Shown piece after piece: positions 54,116-64,000 of a stretch of DNA of 64,000 nucleotides. Source of the stretch: Cylindrodendrum hubeiense. Lineage: Eukaryota; Ascomycota; Sordariomycetes; Hypocreales; Nectriaceae. The stretch spans positions 32,040-96,039 of the forward strand of contig JAANBB010000119.1 in the NCBI GenBank assembly GCA_014621425.1, given 5' to 3'. A program made the translations under genes and the position numbers. The notes under the pieces were generated by a model. The model worked only from the letters and a program-made list of their open reading frames with translations. It ran no database searches and was not told where the DNA came from. Positions within the stretch are counted from its first letter, which is position 1, and every line of letters starts with the position of its first letter.

Positions 54116-56604
54116 TTTCTTTTCCCGTTTGCCGTATTGCCGTATTACGCTGGTGCCCACCCAAGTTAGATGACATAATAGTCGATGATACCCAAATAAT
54201 AATTCAAGTTGCCAAATTACCTAAGAAACGGAACTGTCCCGTCTGGCCAGCCAAGATCTGCGCATTCGGGGCAAATAACAACTACCATCATTTCGCCGCC
54301 TTACGCAATGTCTCCATACAACTTGCTCGCTGAGCCGCTAACTTACCGTCTTCGGCGCGGCCGACGGACCAGCGTGGGTCCCGTGCCCGTGACACAGCGC
54401 TGCGGTTATGAGTCCTATACGCGGCCTTCGCCCGGCGCCGGTGCGTAACTCGAAAGCCCAAACGGCGCGAGATGACAGGAGACAGACAGGAGACAGGTGG
54501 GCGTTTGGAGTCTGTAGCACGCACAGGGCTGAGCCTCGCTGCTTTCCTTTCGGGCACCGTGTTGCGCGTCTGACTGGACAAGCCACACCGTCTGAGCCTC
54601 CGTGCCAGCGCAGCGGTAATCTATCGGTAGTTACCCCGTATGCCGAGCGCAATTAAACGCAAATGTGAAAAGTCCCGATGCTGTGGGGATGGGCTCGGGC
54701 TAAACGGTGGTGTTGCGGAGTAGCGTGGTATGCTGGGCTGTCGTGCATCGTTTTGCTTTTGCTATTGTATCTGGGCAAGCTGGGTCAGCTGCGGCGGCGG
54801 CCAGAGTTGTGCGCTAAGCAGACCGAGAGTTTGACGACGATCACATCGGGCATCACCACGGCAGCGAAGCATCTAGGTAAATTTGTATTGTTTATTTAGG
54901 TACGTACGGAGGCTGGAACAGGCCGCTGACCCGGTCCAGAGGGTTGGGAATCGTCAGGATCCTTAGTTTGTGGAGGTGCGGCGGCTTGTGGGCATGTCTT
55001 GTGTTGAGGCCCACGAGGCTTCTGGGTCCCTGACTCTCAGACTCTCACATATGCGGATGCCCGCTTGCAATCATGCATAGATACTAGGGCCGAGTGTTCC
55101 AGAGTGAGAATGGGAATTGTGGACTGCGGCCTTCCTAATGATGGGTTTGGAAGAATCCGATTCAAGACAGCCGAGGAATGAGCTGTCAGATATGAGTTCC
55201 CACTACCACCTTACATCAGCCCCTCGCAACAGATGTCCAAATGTAGAACAACAGAGGTCTAACAAAAATCATTCATGACAGATTTGAAGATAACCCCGGA
55301 GCGTCCATCTTGTGGGTGGTTTTATTTTATTGTCATGTAGCCCACTGTTTCGTGTGGGATATGGACGCTTGACCTTGTGGACTTACATAGGTAGTAGGGT
55401 AGGTAACTGAGCCTCCGACGTGAACAGCTGCGATATTTCCCCCTGATGTATATCCGTATTTATTCGTATTATGGATATCGATACGCGGAAAGACCAGTCG
55501 GGTAAGTAGTGAACCTTTCGCATTTTACCGTCTGGGTTATCCTGCCAATGCTGCGCTATCGTCATGTCGACGCTGCCAAGGCGCACTTACGTGTAACAAT
55601 GATGCCAGCCTGGAGACGCGTGGGGATCAATGCGAGGGCACACTTGCGTCTTGTATGATTAGGACCCTTGGCAGCAGGGTTGGGAAGCGCCACTACCACC
55701 GAGCTGAACAAGTGGATGCTCTCGAGGCTGACAGACAGCTCATCTTCAGAGGCATTTCGAATTAACCATGCCAGTGCCGTTGCTTCCGCCGGGTGGCATG
55801 ACACGAAGGGCTCCAGAGGAGAAGGGGGAAAGACGTGACGACGTAAAACAAGCCGACGAAATACCGGAGGCAAAATCCTGGAATGGCACCGGAGGTTGCG
55901 GCGTTGGGCACGCTGCCATTGCTGCCATTGCTGCCATTGCTGCCATGGCTGCCATGTCGAATCTCAAATGTGCATTTTCGCCATGCCGCCCTACGGCAAA
56001 ATGATCCCGAACAAACAGGGCTGTGGCAGTCTGGGCGGGTGGCTTGGGACTTGGCAGCACACGTCATGCCCCTCACTTTAGCGCTTTCTACGCGCCAGCG
56101 CTCAGGCGGGCTCATGACTACATAAGATAGTTGGAGGGCAGAGCAGAAGCAGAGCAGAGGCGGCCAGACAAACTGCAAACACCGTAGACGAGATTGCCGT
56201 ATCCCGAGATTCCAGCGAACTGCGCGCTTTGCGACCGACGGCCTTTTCACGACGAGGCGCTGACTGGCTGACTGGCTGTTGAGGACCGGCGTGCCTGAGT
56301 GGAGCTCCCTGCCTGCCTGACGTAGTTGCTGACGGAACTGGGACTTTTACGGCCTGGCGAACTGCAGACAGCGCTACGCTACGCCCCCACTGCAGCGCTG
56401 CCCCGCCAAGTCAAGCACCAACGCTGCGACCAACGACCCCAACGGACGGAGACATTCGAGGCGCCGCTGCGATACATCTTTAACAACCTCCTCCAAAGAC
56501 ATTGACGCTCCGCCCGTTATCCATCTCTCCCGTGGCGGATACCCTCGTTCCCCCTCATCCTACGCACCCCGACGCCCTGCGCGGATCCTCCTCTCTCGCG
56601 AGCC
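54116..56604. other. 2.5 kb spacer
   Basis: No believable ORF. Contains a 9-nt GCTGCCATT repeat at 55912-55955. The last 300 bases are the promoter and leader of the PX-domain gene. No RNA gene recognised. Confidence 0.5.
55912..55955 (+). repeat. GCTGCCATT minisatellite, 5 units
   Basis: Five 9-base units (the last two GCTGCCATG) in intergenic DNA. Confidence 0.85.
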
Positions 56605-59600
56605 ATGGCTGCTGATTCGGGAGAAAAGCCCGCCGACGCTGGCGCCACGGTCCCGGATTCCACCGTCGACCTGCCTATCCGCACAGCCAAGAAGGAAGAC
56701 ACTGCGCCGCCGCTGGGCCAGGCCCTCACTGGCAAGCAAGAGCACTGTAAGTCGTGTCGCCTCAAACCACCCCTCTGCTGGTGTGATGCAAGCTGATGGT
56801 TGTGTGACTCCAGACCTCAAGAGAGAGCTCATCTCCGAGCAGGTCAAGTGGGAGATCAATGAGCTCAATTCCACCACCGCCCTCCAACGATTTGGCGCCC
56901 CCTTTCGATCCGAGCATGGCGAGGTCTCTCCCCAGGAGTCAGAACTGCCCCTCCTACGATATATCTTCGTCCACCATGTCCGCGACTTTCCCTTCCTGGA
57001 CAAGGCCCGCGAGAAGGAGTTTTGGCAGGACAAGCTCCAGGTGGTGAGTGATGGGACCCCTTTGCCACTTTCGTGTGTTACCGTGTTGACCGGCATAATT
57101 GCAGTTCCTAGAGTCGTTTGCCGGCAAGCAGATTTCGTCCTCCGAGGACCGCCTCGAGGAGACGAAGCGTCGCAAGTTGGCAATCAAGGCCAAGAAGCTC
57201 GTTGAGCTTATGATGGTCTCTGGAATTGGCACTTCTTCCGGCTTCGAGGAGCGCATCAGGTTCTCGGAGATTGAAATCGTCGACAGCAGTGCCATCGATA
57301 CCGGTGTAATGCACACTCTCCCAGAAGGCAACTACATCAACGGGTGGGACGTCAATGTCGCTGGTGTTCGTGTCACCAACATCAAGCATACCATTAGGCA
57401 CCACAAGCATGCCGAGTTCCTCCTGCGCGTGAAGAAGAGGGGAGAGCTCGAGTACTTCGTTGGCCGAAGATACAGCGACTTTGCCCGGCTTCTCAAGAGG
57501 TTGCGAACCGAACTCCCAGGACGAATTTTGCCGGAAATCCCCAAGAAGAACAAGAGTAATACCACGACAACACTTGTGGGATCGTTTAGCAACGGAAATG
57601 ACTCGGATGCGTCATCCATCTCGTCAGTCTCGACTCGATTCACAGGCCTCGCTGCTGGAGTTGATGGGTCATCCTCCATGTTGAGTCCCGGAGGTATGGT
57701 TCCTGGTTGCACAACTATGGCGCAGTGTATGCTAACGTGAGTCAAGGCCATCGTAGAGCTGGCTCGTCTGCCTCGGTGCGATCTAGGGGTCTCCCGTCGC
57801 CGAAGGGGTTCGCCTCCCCCCGGGCTTCTGAGGACAGATTAAGCCCGTTGAATCCATCAACACCGGACAAGCCAGAGGTATGTGTTAATCAAACTGCCTG
57901 TTGTAACCTGTTGACCAAGTACCTAGCCCATCGTTCTCTGGCGCGAAAACCAGCGAATTTCCCTTCGAGCCTTCCTGCGATCCCTCCTGCACAACTCACA
58001 GGTCGCCAACACGGTGGCCGTGCAAGAGTTTCTGAGCGGCAACCCCATCACACCAACTGACGAAGATGTGGATGACATTATCCGGAGAAAGATGATCGAC
58101 GAGAAGCGGATGGAGGAGCAGAAGCAGTTTTATGAGATTGCTAGGAAACGAGCCGCCGAGCTTGACGAGTATATGGAGCAGTGAGTACGCACACATTTGG
58201 TATGCCATGGGATTCACTGACGCCTTTAGGTTCCGACGGGACATTGTGGAAAACAATGGACTCACCGTGTTGTTCCAGGAGATCAAGGACAAAGAAACGA
58301 TCCCGGACCTCAGCATTCAATATCGCAAATTTGCCGAATGGCTTCGAATTGAGATTGCCGCCGTCATCTATCATCTCTTCCTCGCCGAGGACAACTCCCC
58401 CGAACTCTTCGCCCAGGCAAGGCGCATCCACTCCCTCATCCCGTACACGGTAATCAAAAACGTGATTCGAATTGCCAACCCCGCAGCTGTCATGTCGGGT
58501 GTTCTCGACATCTTCCTCGCTCAGCCTTTTGGAACCCGGTCCCTTATGCAGCGTATCTTTTCTCTCACTCTTAATGACGGCATCAAGAGTTTCCAGCGAT
58601 CGATTGAAGCCTTGAGTGCCAAGATTGCAGACCCAGTCTTTACAGATAAGATACAAAAGTATACGCAGGCGGAGGAGTACATCAAGATCGGGCTCCGTGA
58701 GGAGGCGGAGGCTGAGAGTGTGGATTTGATTGTGGTGATCCTGAGGTCAGATTTGATCGAAGGTGAGCTCACGGGGGAGCAAATCCAGAGGCTGTTCAAT
58801 GCCTACGTTGCCTTCAACAACGCAGTCGAGAACGTTGATGAAGAGTTGCGACAGGGGGCTGAGCTGTTCTCGTACTTGAAGCAACTCCTGAAGCTATGCA
58901 CTCGCCAGCGGGACAAGCAGATGATGCTTGGGTTGATTGAGGAGCCCGTCACGCTTCAACTATTCCGAGATCTGTTCACCATCTTCTACGAGCCGCTTGT
59001 ACGAGTCTACAAGTCGGCAAACGTGTATAACAGTGTCACCGACTTTGCAGTGTTTATGGATGACATGATCCAGGTATGTTTTTGTGCGTCATGACAAGGA
59101 GCCTAGTGACTAACCGAGTATCTGCAGGTTGTCGACAAGTGTAGGGAACAAGATGCCTCGGCAGATCCTAACCAGACGGTACAAGCATTCATTGACTTGT
59201 GTCAACGACACGAGCACAACTTTTACAAGTTCGTACATGAGGTGCACACACATGACAACGGGCTCTTTACCCAACTCATGGAGTGGACCGAGGGCATATT
59301 GGAATTTTTGCGAAAGGGACCGAAGAACGGAACGCTTAATGTCAACGCGCTGTTCGAGGGTGGCGCTAGTTCTGGATCGATCAACAAGGAGAAGGCAATC
59401 GACGAGATCAATTCCCTTATTTCATGGCAGGAGGCACGGAAGAAGTGGCACAATGACAAGACACGACAGAAGATGGCCGCAGAGGGACACGCAGGGAGTG
59501 ACCTGGTACCGACGGGAATGAATTTCAAGTCGGCCGACTTTGGACTGGACGACGAGGACCTGGAGGACATGACATACGACGACGGGTCGGAGTCTGAGCG

Positions 59601-59775
59601 GGAGGCGGAAGAAGAGGACGAACTGGACCCGATCGAGGCGGAGAGGAGGCGAAGAGCGAAGAAGCAGGATCGGTTGCGGCGAAGTGCCGGAGAGCCGGCG
59701 AAGCCTCCGATCAGCGAGGTGCACAATTTGAAGGAGAATTTCTTGGTCATGCTGCGGGATGTGCTTGCTGATTAG
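56605..59775 (+). CDS. PX domain protein with DUF3818 (YPR097W-like)
   Basis: Phosphoinositide-binding sorting-nexin-like protein of membrane traffic or lipid distribution. Seven exons: 56605-56746, 56814-57043, 57105-57693, 57747-57877, 57927-58180, 58230-59073, 59128-59775; 945 residues. The N-terminal PX-associated region (YLKRELISEQVKWEINELN) spans residues 48-190. The PX domain starts about 200 with YFVGRRYSDFARLLKRL and has a long insert before LWRENQRISLRAFL. DUF3818 follows (FRRDIVENNGLTVLFQEI, QEFLSGNPITP). The C-terminal part is acidic then basic and ends MLRDVLAD. The exon 5 start at 57927 is chosen because it restores PIVLWRENQR in frame. The donor after exon 2 is ambiguous by one codon (57040 or 57043). 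Branch sites CTAAC or CTGAC are visible in introns 3, 5 and 6. Confidence 0.9.
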
Positions 59776-60911
59776 GGGCAAGAGGAGGAGTGATATCCTT
59801 TAGTTGGGAGGCCGGGTTGCTTCTGTTTCTGTACAGGAGATGGACAGGAAGCAGCGGTTAGTTACATACATATGGGTAGTATTACTGTAGAGGTTGAGAC
59901 GCAGACATGTCTGGCGGACACGCTTTCTATGATGATGATTATTATTACTCTTCAACCGCAAACGAGGTCATTGTACGTGTGTGGTAGTTGGCAGGAAGGA
60001 TAATGAATGTCTACCCAGGTGGGTGGGTAGGCAACACATCGGGTGCTCGATCTATTTAATTGTGAATACGCAATGGTATTGTTCTGATCTGGAGACGCGC
60101 GTAGAGAGAGAGAGAGAGTGAGAGACAGAGGCAGGGGGGTAGAACCGGAGGTGTTTCCCCTTGCAACTCGGCTTGGTGTCCGTGGGTGTCGGCGAGTGTC
60201 TGTGGGTGGGCCTAGCGGGAAAAAAGGCTACTATGTAGTACCGAGGACGCAGCAATTAACTAGGTAATCAACGGAGGAGGGCGGAAACTGAGGAGCGACC
60301 TGGGGATGTGCGATTTGGGATTTTGCGGGGAGTGGAGCCGTGGAAGAAAGGCGTTCCGGCTCGGCACGTGATTGGAGCTGGGGGAGAAAGTCTGGCCGTC
60401 ATGGATTGTGGATTGGGGCCGAGGCGAAAAGACCCGGCGTCGGGGAGTGTTGTGTGTACGGTTACGGATATTGGCGAGGTAATAAAACGGGACCATGTTC
60501 ATGAGGCTTGGATATTGCTTCACCGGCCAGAGAGGCAGAGGAGCTGGAAGACAGGAAGACAGAAGAATAAAAGCAAGACGCACCTCGGCCGGCATTCAAT
60601 GTCCCGGGTCACAGCGCTGCAGAGGCCCTGTGGCAGCCTGTGGCAACCAGTGCGAGGGCGTCCAAGGGTCGCGGAGCTGCTAATAAGCGCCAGATGATTG
60701 GCCGGATCAACCGAGGAGCCGAGAGAATCCGTCCCGGCCAGAGCCTCGCAGTGCATGCGCCCAAAAATCGTCAGAAATTCGTCCATTGGCCAGGCGAGCC
60801 AAACACTCTTCCTAGGTTTCCCCCCCCTCAAACCCAACCAAGTTCTCGCCCTGCTTCACGTCGAGTCTCGATTCTCCCTCGGATGCAGCTTGGCGATACA
60901 GACTCGAGTTG
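59776..60911. other. 1.1 kb spacer upstream of SDH1
   Basis: Holds the 3' end of the PX gene and the SDH1 promoter and leader. A GA microsatellite lies at 60103-60118. C-rich and C/T-rich tracts lie just before the SDH1 start. No ORF of coding quality. Confidence 0.5.
60103..60118 (+). repeat. (AG)8 microsatellite
   Basis: Perfect AG run followed by an imperfect TGAGAGACAGAG tail. Confidence 0.85.
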
Positions 60912-63255
60912 ATGATGGCTTCTTCTATGGCATTGAGGCGTTTCGCCGCTGGACCTTCGGTACGTGCTCTCCCTGCTCTTCCTGCTCTGCCTCTGCCTCT
61001 GCCGCATTCGCGAACCGGCCCGGTCGCCGCCCTTCCCCGATCACCACCACCAGCTTCAAGACTTTTGTGGCCGTCCCGCTGACTCTCGACCACCAGTTCG
61101 CCCGAACCTCAAGGCTTTCCGCCAGGGCTTTCTCCACCACCAGACCTGCCGGTGAGCCCTCCTCCCTGTCCCGTGCGACGCAATTGCCGACAATGCTAAC
61201 CCTCGCCCGCTCCTCCAGCCCGCGTCATCGCGAACGGTCCTCTCCGGGCCAAGGAGGCCTCGCCCTTCGTGAGCACCAAGTACGCCGTCATTGTATGTCG
61301 ACTCCTCCCCTTCGACCAAGCAAGCTGCTGGAGAACACGACCAATTGACCATTTCTTGTACAGGACCACGAGTACGATGCCCTCGTCGTCGGAGCCGGTG
61401 GCTCCGGTCTTCGAGCTGCCTTCGGTCTTGCTGAGGCCGGTTTCAACACTGCCTGCATTTCCAAGCTGTTCCCGACCCGAAGTCACACCGTGGCTGCCCA
61501 GGGTGGCATCAACGCCGCTCTCGGCAACATGCACGAGGACGACTGGCGATGGCACATGTACGACACCGTCAAGGGCTCCGACTGGCTCGGTGACCAGGAC
61601 GCCATCCACTACATGACCCGTGAGGCTCCCGCTTCCATTGTCGAGCTTGAGAACTACGGCTGCCCCTTCTCGCGAACTGAGGACGGCAAGATGTGAGTAT
61701 TTAGCCCCCGGAAACACATCACCGGGACCCATTGCTAACCAACCTCGCCTCCAGCTACCAGCGAGCTTTCGGTGGTCAGTCGCAACAGTTTGGCAAGGGT
61801 GGCCAGGCCTACCGATGCTGCGCCGCCGCTGATCGAACTGGTCACGCCCTTCTTCACACCCTCTACGGCCAGTCTCTCCGCCACAACACCAACTACTTCA
61901 TCGAGTACTTCGCCCTCGACCTGATCATGCAGGACGGCGAGTGCCGCGGTGTCCTCGCCTACAACCAGGAGGACGGCACTCTCCACCGATTCCTGGCCAA
62001 CCACACTGTCTTGGCCACCGGTGGATACGGACGAGCCTACTTCAGCTGCACCTCCGCCCACACCTGTACCGGTGACGGTATGGCCATGGTTGCCCGTGCC
62101 GGTCTCCCCAACCAGGATCTCGAGTTCGTCCAGTTCCACCCTAGTGGTATCTACGGCTCTGGCTGCCTCATCACCGAGGGTGCTCGTGGTGAGGGTGGTT
62201 ACCTCCTCAACTCCGAGGGTGAGCGCTTCATGGAGCGTTATGCCCCCACTGCCAAGGATCTTGCCTCTCGTGATGTCGTCTCCCGATCCATGACCATGGA
62301 GATCCGCGACGGCCGTGGTGTCGGTCCCGAGAAGGACCACATCTACCTCCAGCTGAGCCATCTGCCCGCCGAGATTCTCGCCGAGCGTCTGCCCGGTATC
62401 TCTGAGACTGCCGGCATTTTCGCTGGTGTCGATGTCCGCAAGCAGCCCATTCCCGTCCTTCCCACCGTCCACTACAACATGGGTGGTATCCCTACCCGAT
62501 ACACTGGTGAGGTCCTCACTGTCGACGACGCTGGCAACGACCACATTGTTCCTGGCCTGTACGCTTGCGGTGAGGCCGCTTGTGTGTCTGTCCACGGTGC
62601 TAACCGCCTGGGTGCCAACTCTCTGCTGGATCTTGTTGTCTTCGGCCGTGCCGTTTCGCACACCATCCGTGACAACTTCACCCCTGGTGAGAAGCTGAAG
62701 CCCACCGCTGCCGACGCCGCCGCCGACCACATTGAGGTCCTCGACAAGGTCCGAACTGCCGACGGCCCCAAGAGCACCGCCGAGATCCGCCTGGCCATGC
62801 AGAAGGCCATGCAGACCGAGGTCAGCGTCTTCCGAACCCAGGAGAGCTTGGACGAGGGTGTCCGCAAGATGACGGACATCGACCAGATGTACAGCCAGGT
62901 CGGCATGAAGGACCGCAGCATGATCTGGAACTCCGACCTCGTCGAGACTCTGGAGCTTCGCAACCTCCTGACTTGCGCGTAAGTTTTTGCTTCCTTGACT
63001 TGTAATTTTGCAACTGAAACTCACACAATTCATAGCATCCAAACCGCCACCTCCGCCTCCAACCGAAAGGAGTCTCGTGGTGCCCACGCCCGCGAGGATT
63101 ACCCCGACCGAGACGACGAGAACTGGATGAAGCACACTCTCTCCTTCCAGCGTGATCCCCACGGCCCTGTCGAGCTGAAGTACCGCAAGGTCATCTCCAC
63201 CACCCTGGACGAGAACGAGTGCAAGCCCGTGCCTCCCTTCAAGCGTGTATACTAA
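60912..63255 (+). CDS. SDH1: Succinate dehydrogenase flavoprotein subunit, mitochondrial
   Basis: Subunit of complex II that oxidises succinate to fumarate in the TCA cycle at covalent FAD. Six exons: 60912-60959, 61097-61151, 61219-61292, 61364-61692, 61755-62978, 63036-63255; 649 residues. The presequence is Ala/Arg/Ser-rich ([15 protein letters not shown], then [12 protein letters not shown]). The FAD-binding fold starts at [17 protein letters not shown]100 in [10 protein letters not shown] is the residue that carries [56 protein letters not shown] and [23 protein letters not shown] follow in family order, ending [19 protein letters not shown]...RVY. Two ATGs occur at the start (60912, 60915); the first is used here. 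The first three exons together encode only 59 residues, the presequence and linker. Confidence 0.96.
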
Positions 63256-63788
63256 GCGAGGGTCTGGACGACGGGGGAGTTTTATAGATTGTTGGGACTT
63301 GGTATGATTATACGCGTGGCAGCGTCTCCTTTGTGGCAAGATGTGCGATATATCCGTGGGTGACGACGTCAAGGGGAAGGCGAGGCTGGGAGTCCTGGGG
63401 CCAAAACGGAAGCCCCAGCAACATGTATTTGTCGGCCTTGTAGTTGAGAAAAAAAAGACAATTCTTCCTATTTCTATCTTCTTGGTGTTGTGGTACACTC
63501 TGTCGATTGATTTAACATTGGGTTGCTGTATCATGGCTGACAACAGAATGAGAGGTGGCAAACAGGACAACGAGCGCATAGAGAGAAGAAGTTTACATAG
63601 TCATAAAGGACTGAAAAGGGTATATCTATATTTACCATTCCGTGTTCAATCATTACCGTGGTCCAGCCATTGTTGTCCATATCACCCATATCCATGTCTT
63701 CACCATCCATATATGTACCCATTGAATATTGCAGAGTCATACACACTTGGGACCCTTATCCAAATAAGCTCCCAGTCTTACTCGGAAT
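63256..63788. other. Spacer between convergent genes
   Basis: 533 bases with the 3' ends of SDH1 (+) and the gene entering from the right edge (-). The SDH1-proximal part is G-rich and the rest AT-rich. Nothing recognised. Confidence 0.5.
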
Positions 63789-64000
63789 TCAGTTGTCCTC
63801 GTACATCTTCATCAAGTTGGCCTTGATGTTGGTCACCTGGCTCCGGTGCATCTTCTCTCGGTTCTCCAGCGCCGTGATGCGATCCTGCAGTGAGGCAATC
63901 TTGTCGTCACGGACCTTGAGGCTGGCTCTCGCGGTGTCGCGCCCCAGGGCAATGCCCTTGGCTCGGCGGGCGGCAGTGGCCAGGGTGCTCTTCACGGATC
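63789..64000 (-). CDS. C-terminal end of a coiled-coil protein (cut by right edge)
   Basis: The frame enters from the right edge and stops at 63791-63789, giving about 70 residues: STLATAARRAKGIALG, then a charged helix (RASLKVRDDKIASLQDRI, ALENREKMHRSQVTNIK) ending LMKMYEDN. Heptad-like leucine spacing suggests a coiled-coil C-terminus. The start lies outside the window and the family is not recognisable from this piece. Confidence 0.65.
   Translation of the reverse strand, partial: SVKSTLATAARRAKGIALGRDTARASLKVRDDKIASLQDRITALENREKMHRSQVTNIKANLMKMYEDN

Noticed and set aside
61735..63579. 614-codon open frame on the minus strand opposite SDH1
   Set aside because: It mirrors the strongly biased codons of SDH1. 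Its translation is Val/Gly/Leu-rich and repetitive, without motifs, and the plus-strand gene is certain.
1..64000. CRISPR array, bacterial operon or secondary-metabolite cluster
   Set aside because: Spliced eukaryotic genes throughout, no regular repeat-spacer pattern, and no PKS, NRPS or terpene synthase gene.

Overview
The window is nuclear DNA of a filamentous ascomycete. Genes are interrupted by short introns (about 50-150 nt) with GT...CTAAC/CTGAC...AG signals, mRNA genes are monocistronic with wide spacers, and the protein set (furry-like PAG1, DUF3818/PX protein, GH6, cytochrome P450 reductase beginning MAELDTLD) points to Sordariomycetes, most likely Hypocreales. That placement is inference from remembered protein resemblance; no database was searched.

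Layout. 1-509 (-): N-terminal part of NADPH-cytochrome P450 reductase, cut by the window edge. 5225-13170 (+): the 2548-residue cell morphogenesis protein PAG1/MOR2. 13557-14363 (+): RRG7-like mitochondrial nuclease-fold protein. 15362-16239 (+): five-exon glutathione S-transferase. 16408-16911 (-): small conserved charged protein. 17960-21408 (+): mitochondrial Lon protease. 24842-25519 (+): an orphan exon-like ORF next to a minisatellite. 25742-27453 (-): MFS transporter. 29501-30440 (+): four-TM protein. 30704-31181 (-): doubtful Cys-rich ORF. 32074-33426 (-): ER J-domain protein (ERJ5 type). 35269-36681 (+): divergent secreted GH6 enzyme. 37736-40794: a tRNA block with two initiator tRNA-Met genes facing each other and five tRNA-Ser(GCT) genes. 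41445-42278 (+): small RS-rich membrane protein. 43098-46070 (-): proline/serine-rich 'cell wall proline rich' type protein. 51770-52243 (+): CGR1. 53021-54115 (+): tail-anchored coiled-coil protein. 56605-59775 (+): PX/DUF3818 protein. 60912-63255 (+): succinate dehydrogenase flavoprotein. 63789-64000 (-): C-terminal end of a coiled-coil protein running off the right edge.

The most unusual signal is in the tRNA block. Both initiator tRNA-Met genes have perfect cloverleaf exons but are interrupted exactly between nucleotides 26 and 27, at the foot of the anticodon stem and far from the canonical 37/38 site, by inserts of 59 and 56 nt. Each insert starts GTATGTTCA and ends with ACTAAC...CAG, the same signals as the spliceosomal introns of the protein genes in this window. 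The middles of the two inserts differ while the ends are conserved. This suggests a spliceosome-type intron in an RNA polymerase III gene. The neighbouring tRNA-Ser(GCT) genes show ordinary 11-12 nt introns in three copies and clean absence in two.

Three proteins (Lon, SDH flavoprotein, RRG7-like) act in mitochondria and three (P450 reductase, ERJ5, probably the GH6 enzyme) in or through the ER. There is no sign of a biosynthetic cluster or a recognisable transposon. About half of the window is gene-free, with two spacers near 5 kb.
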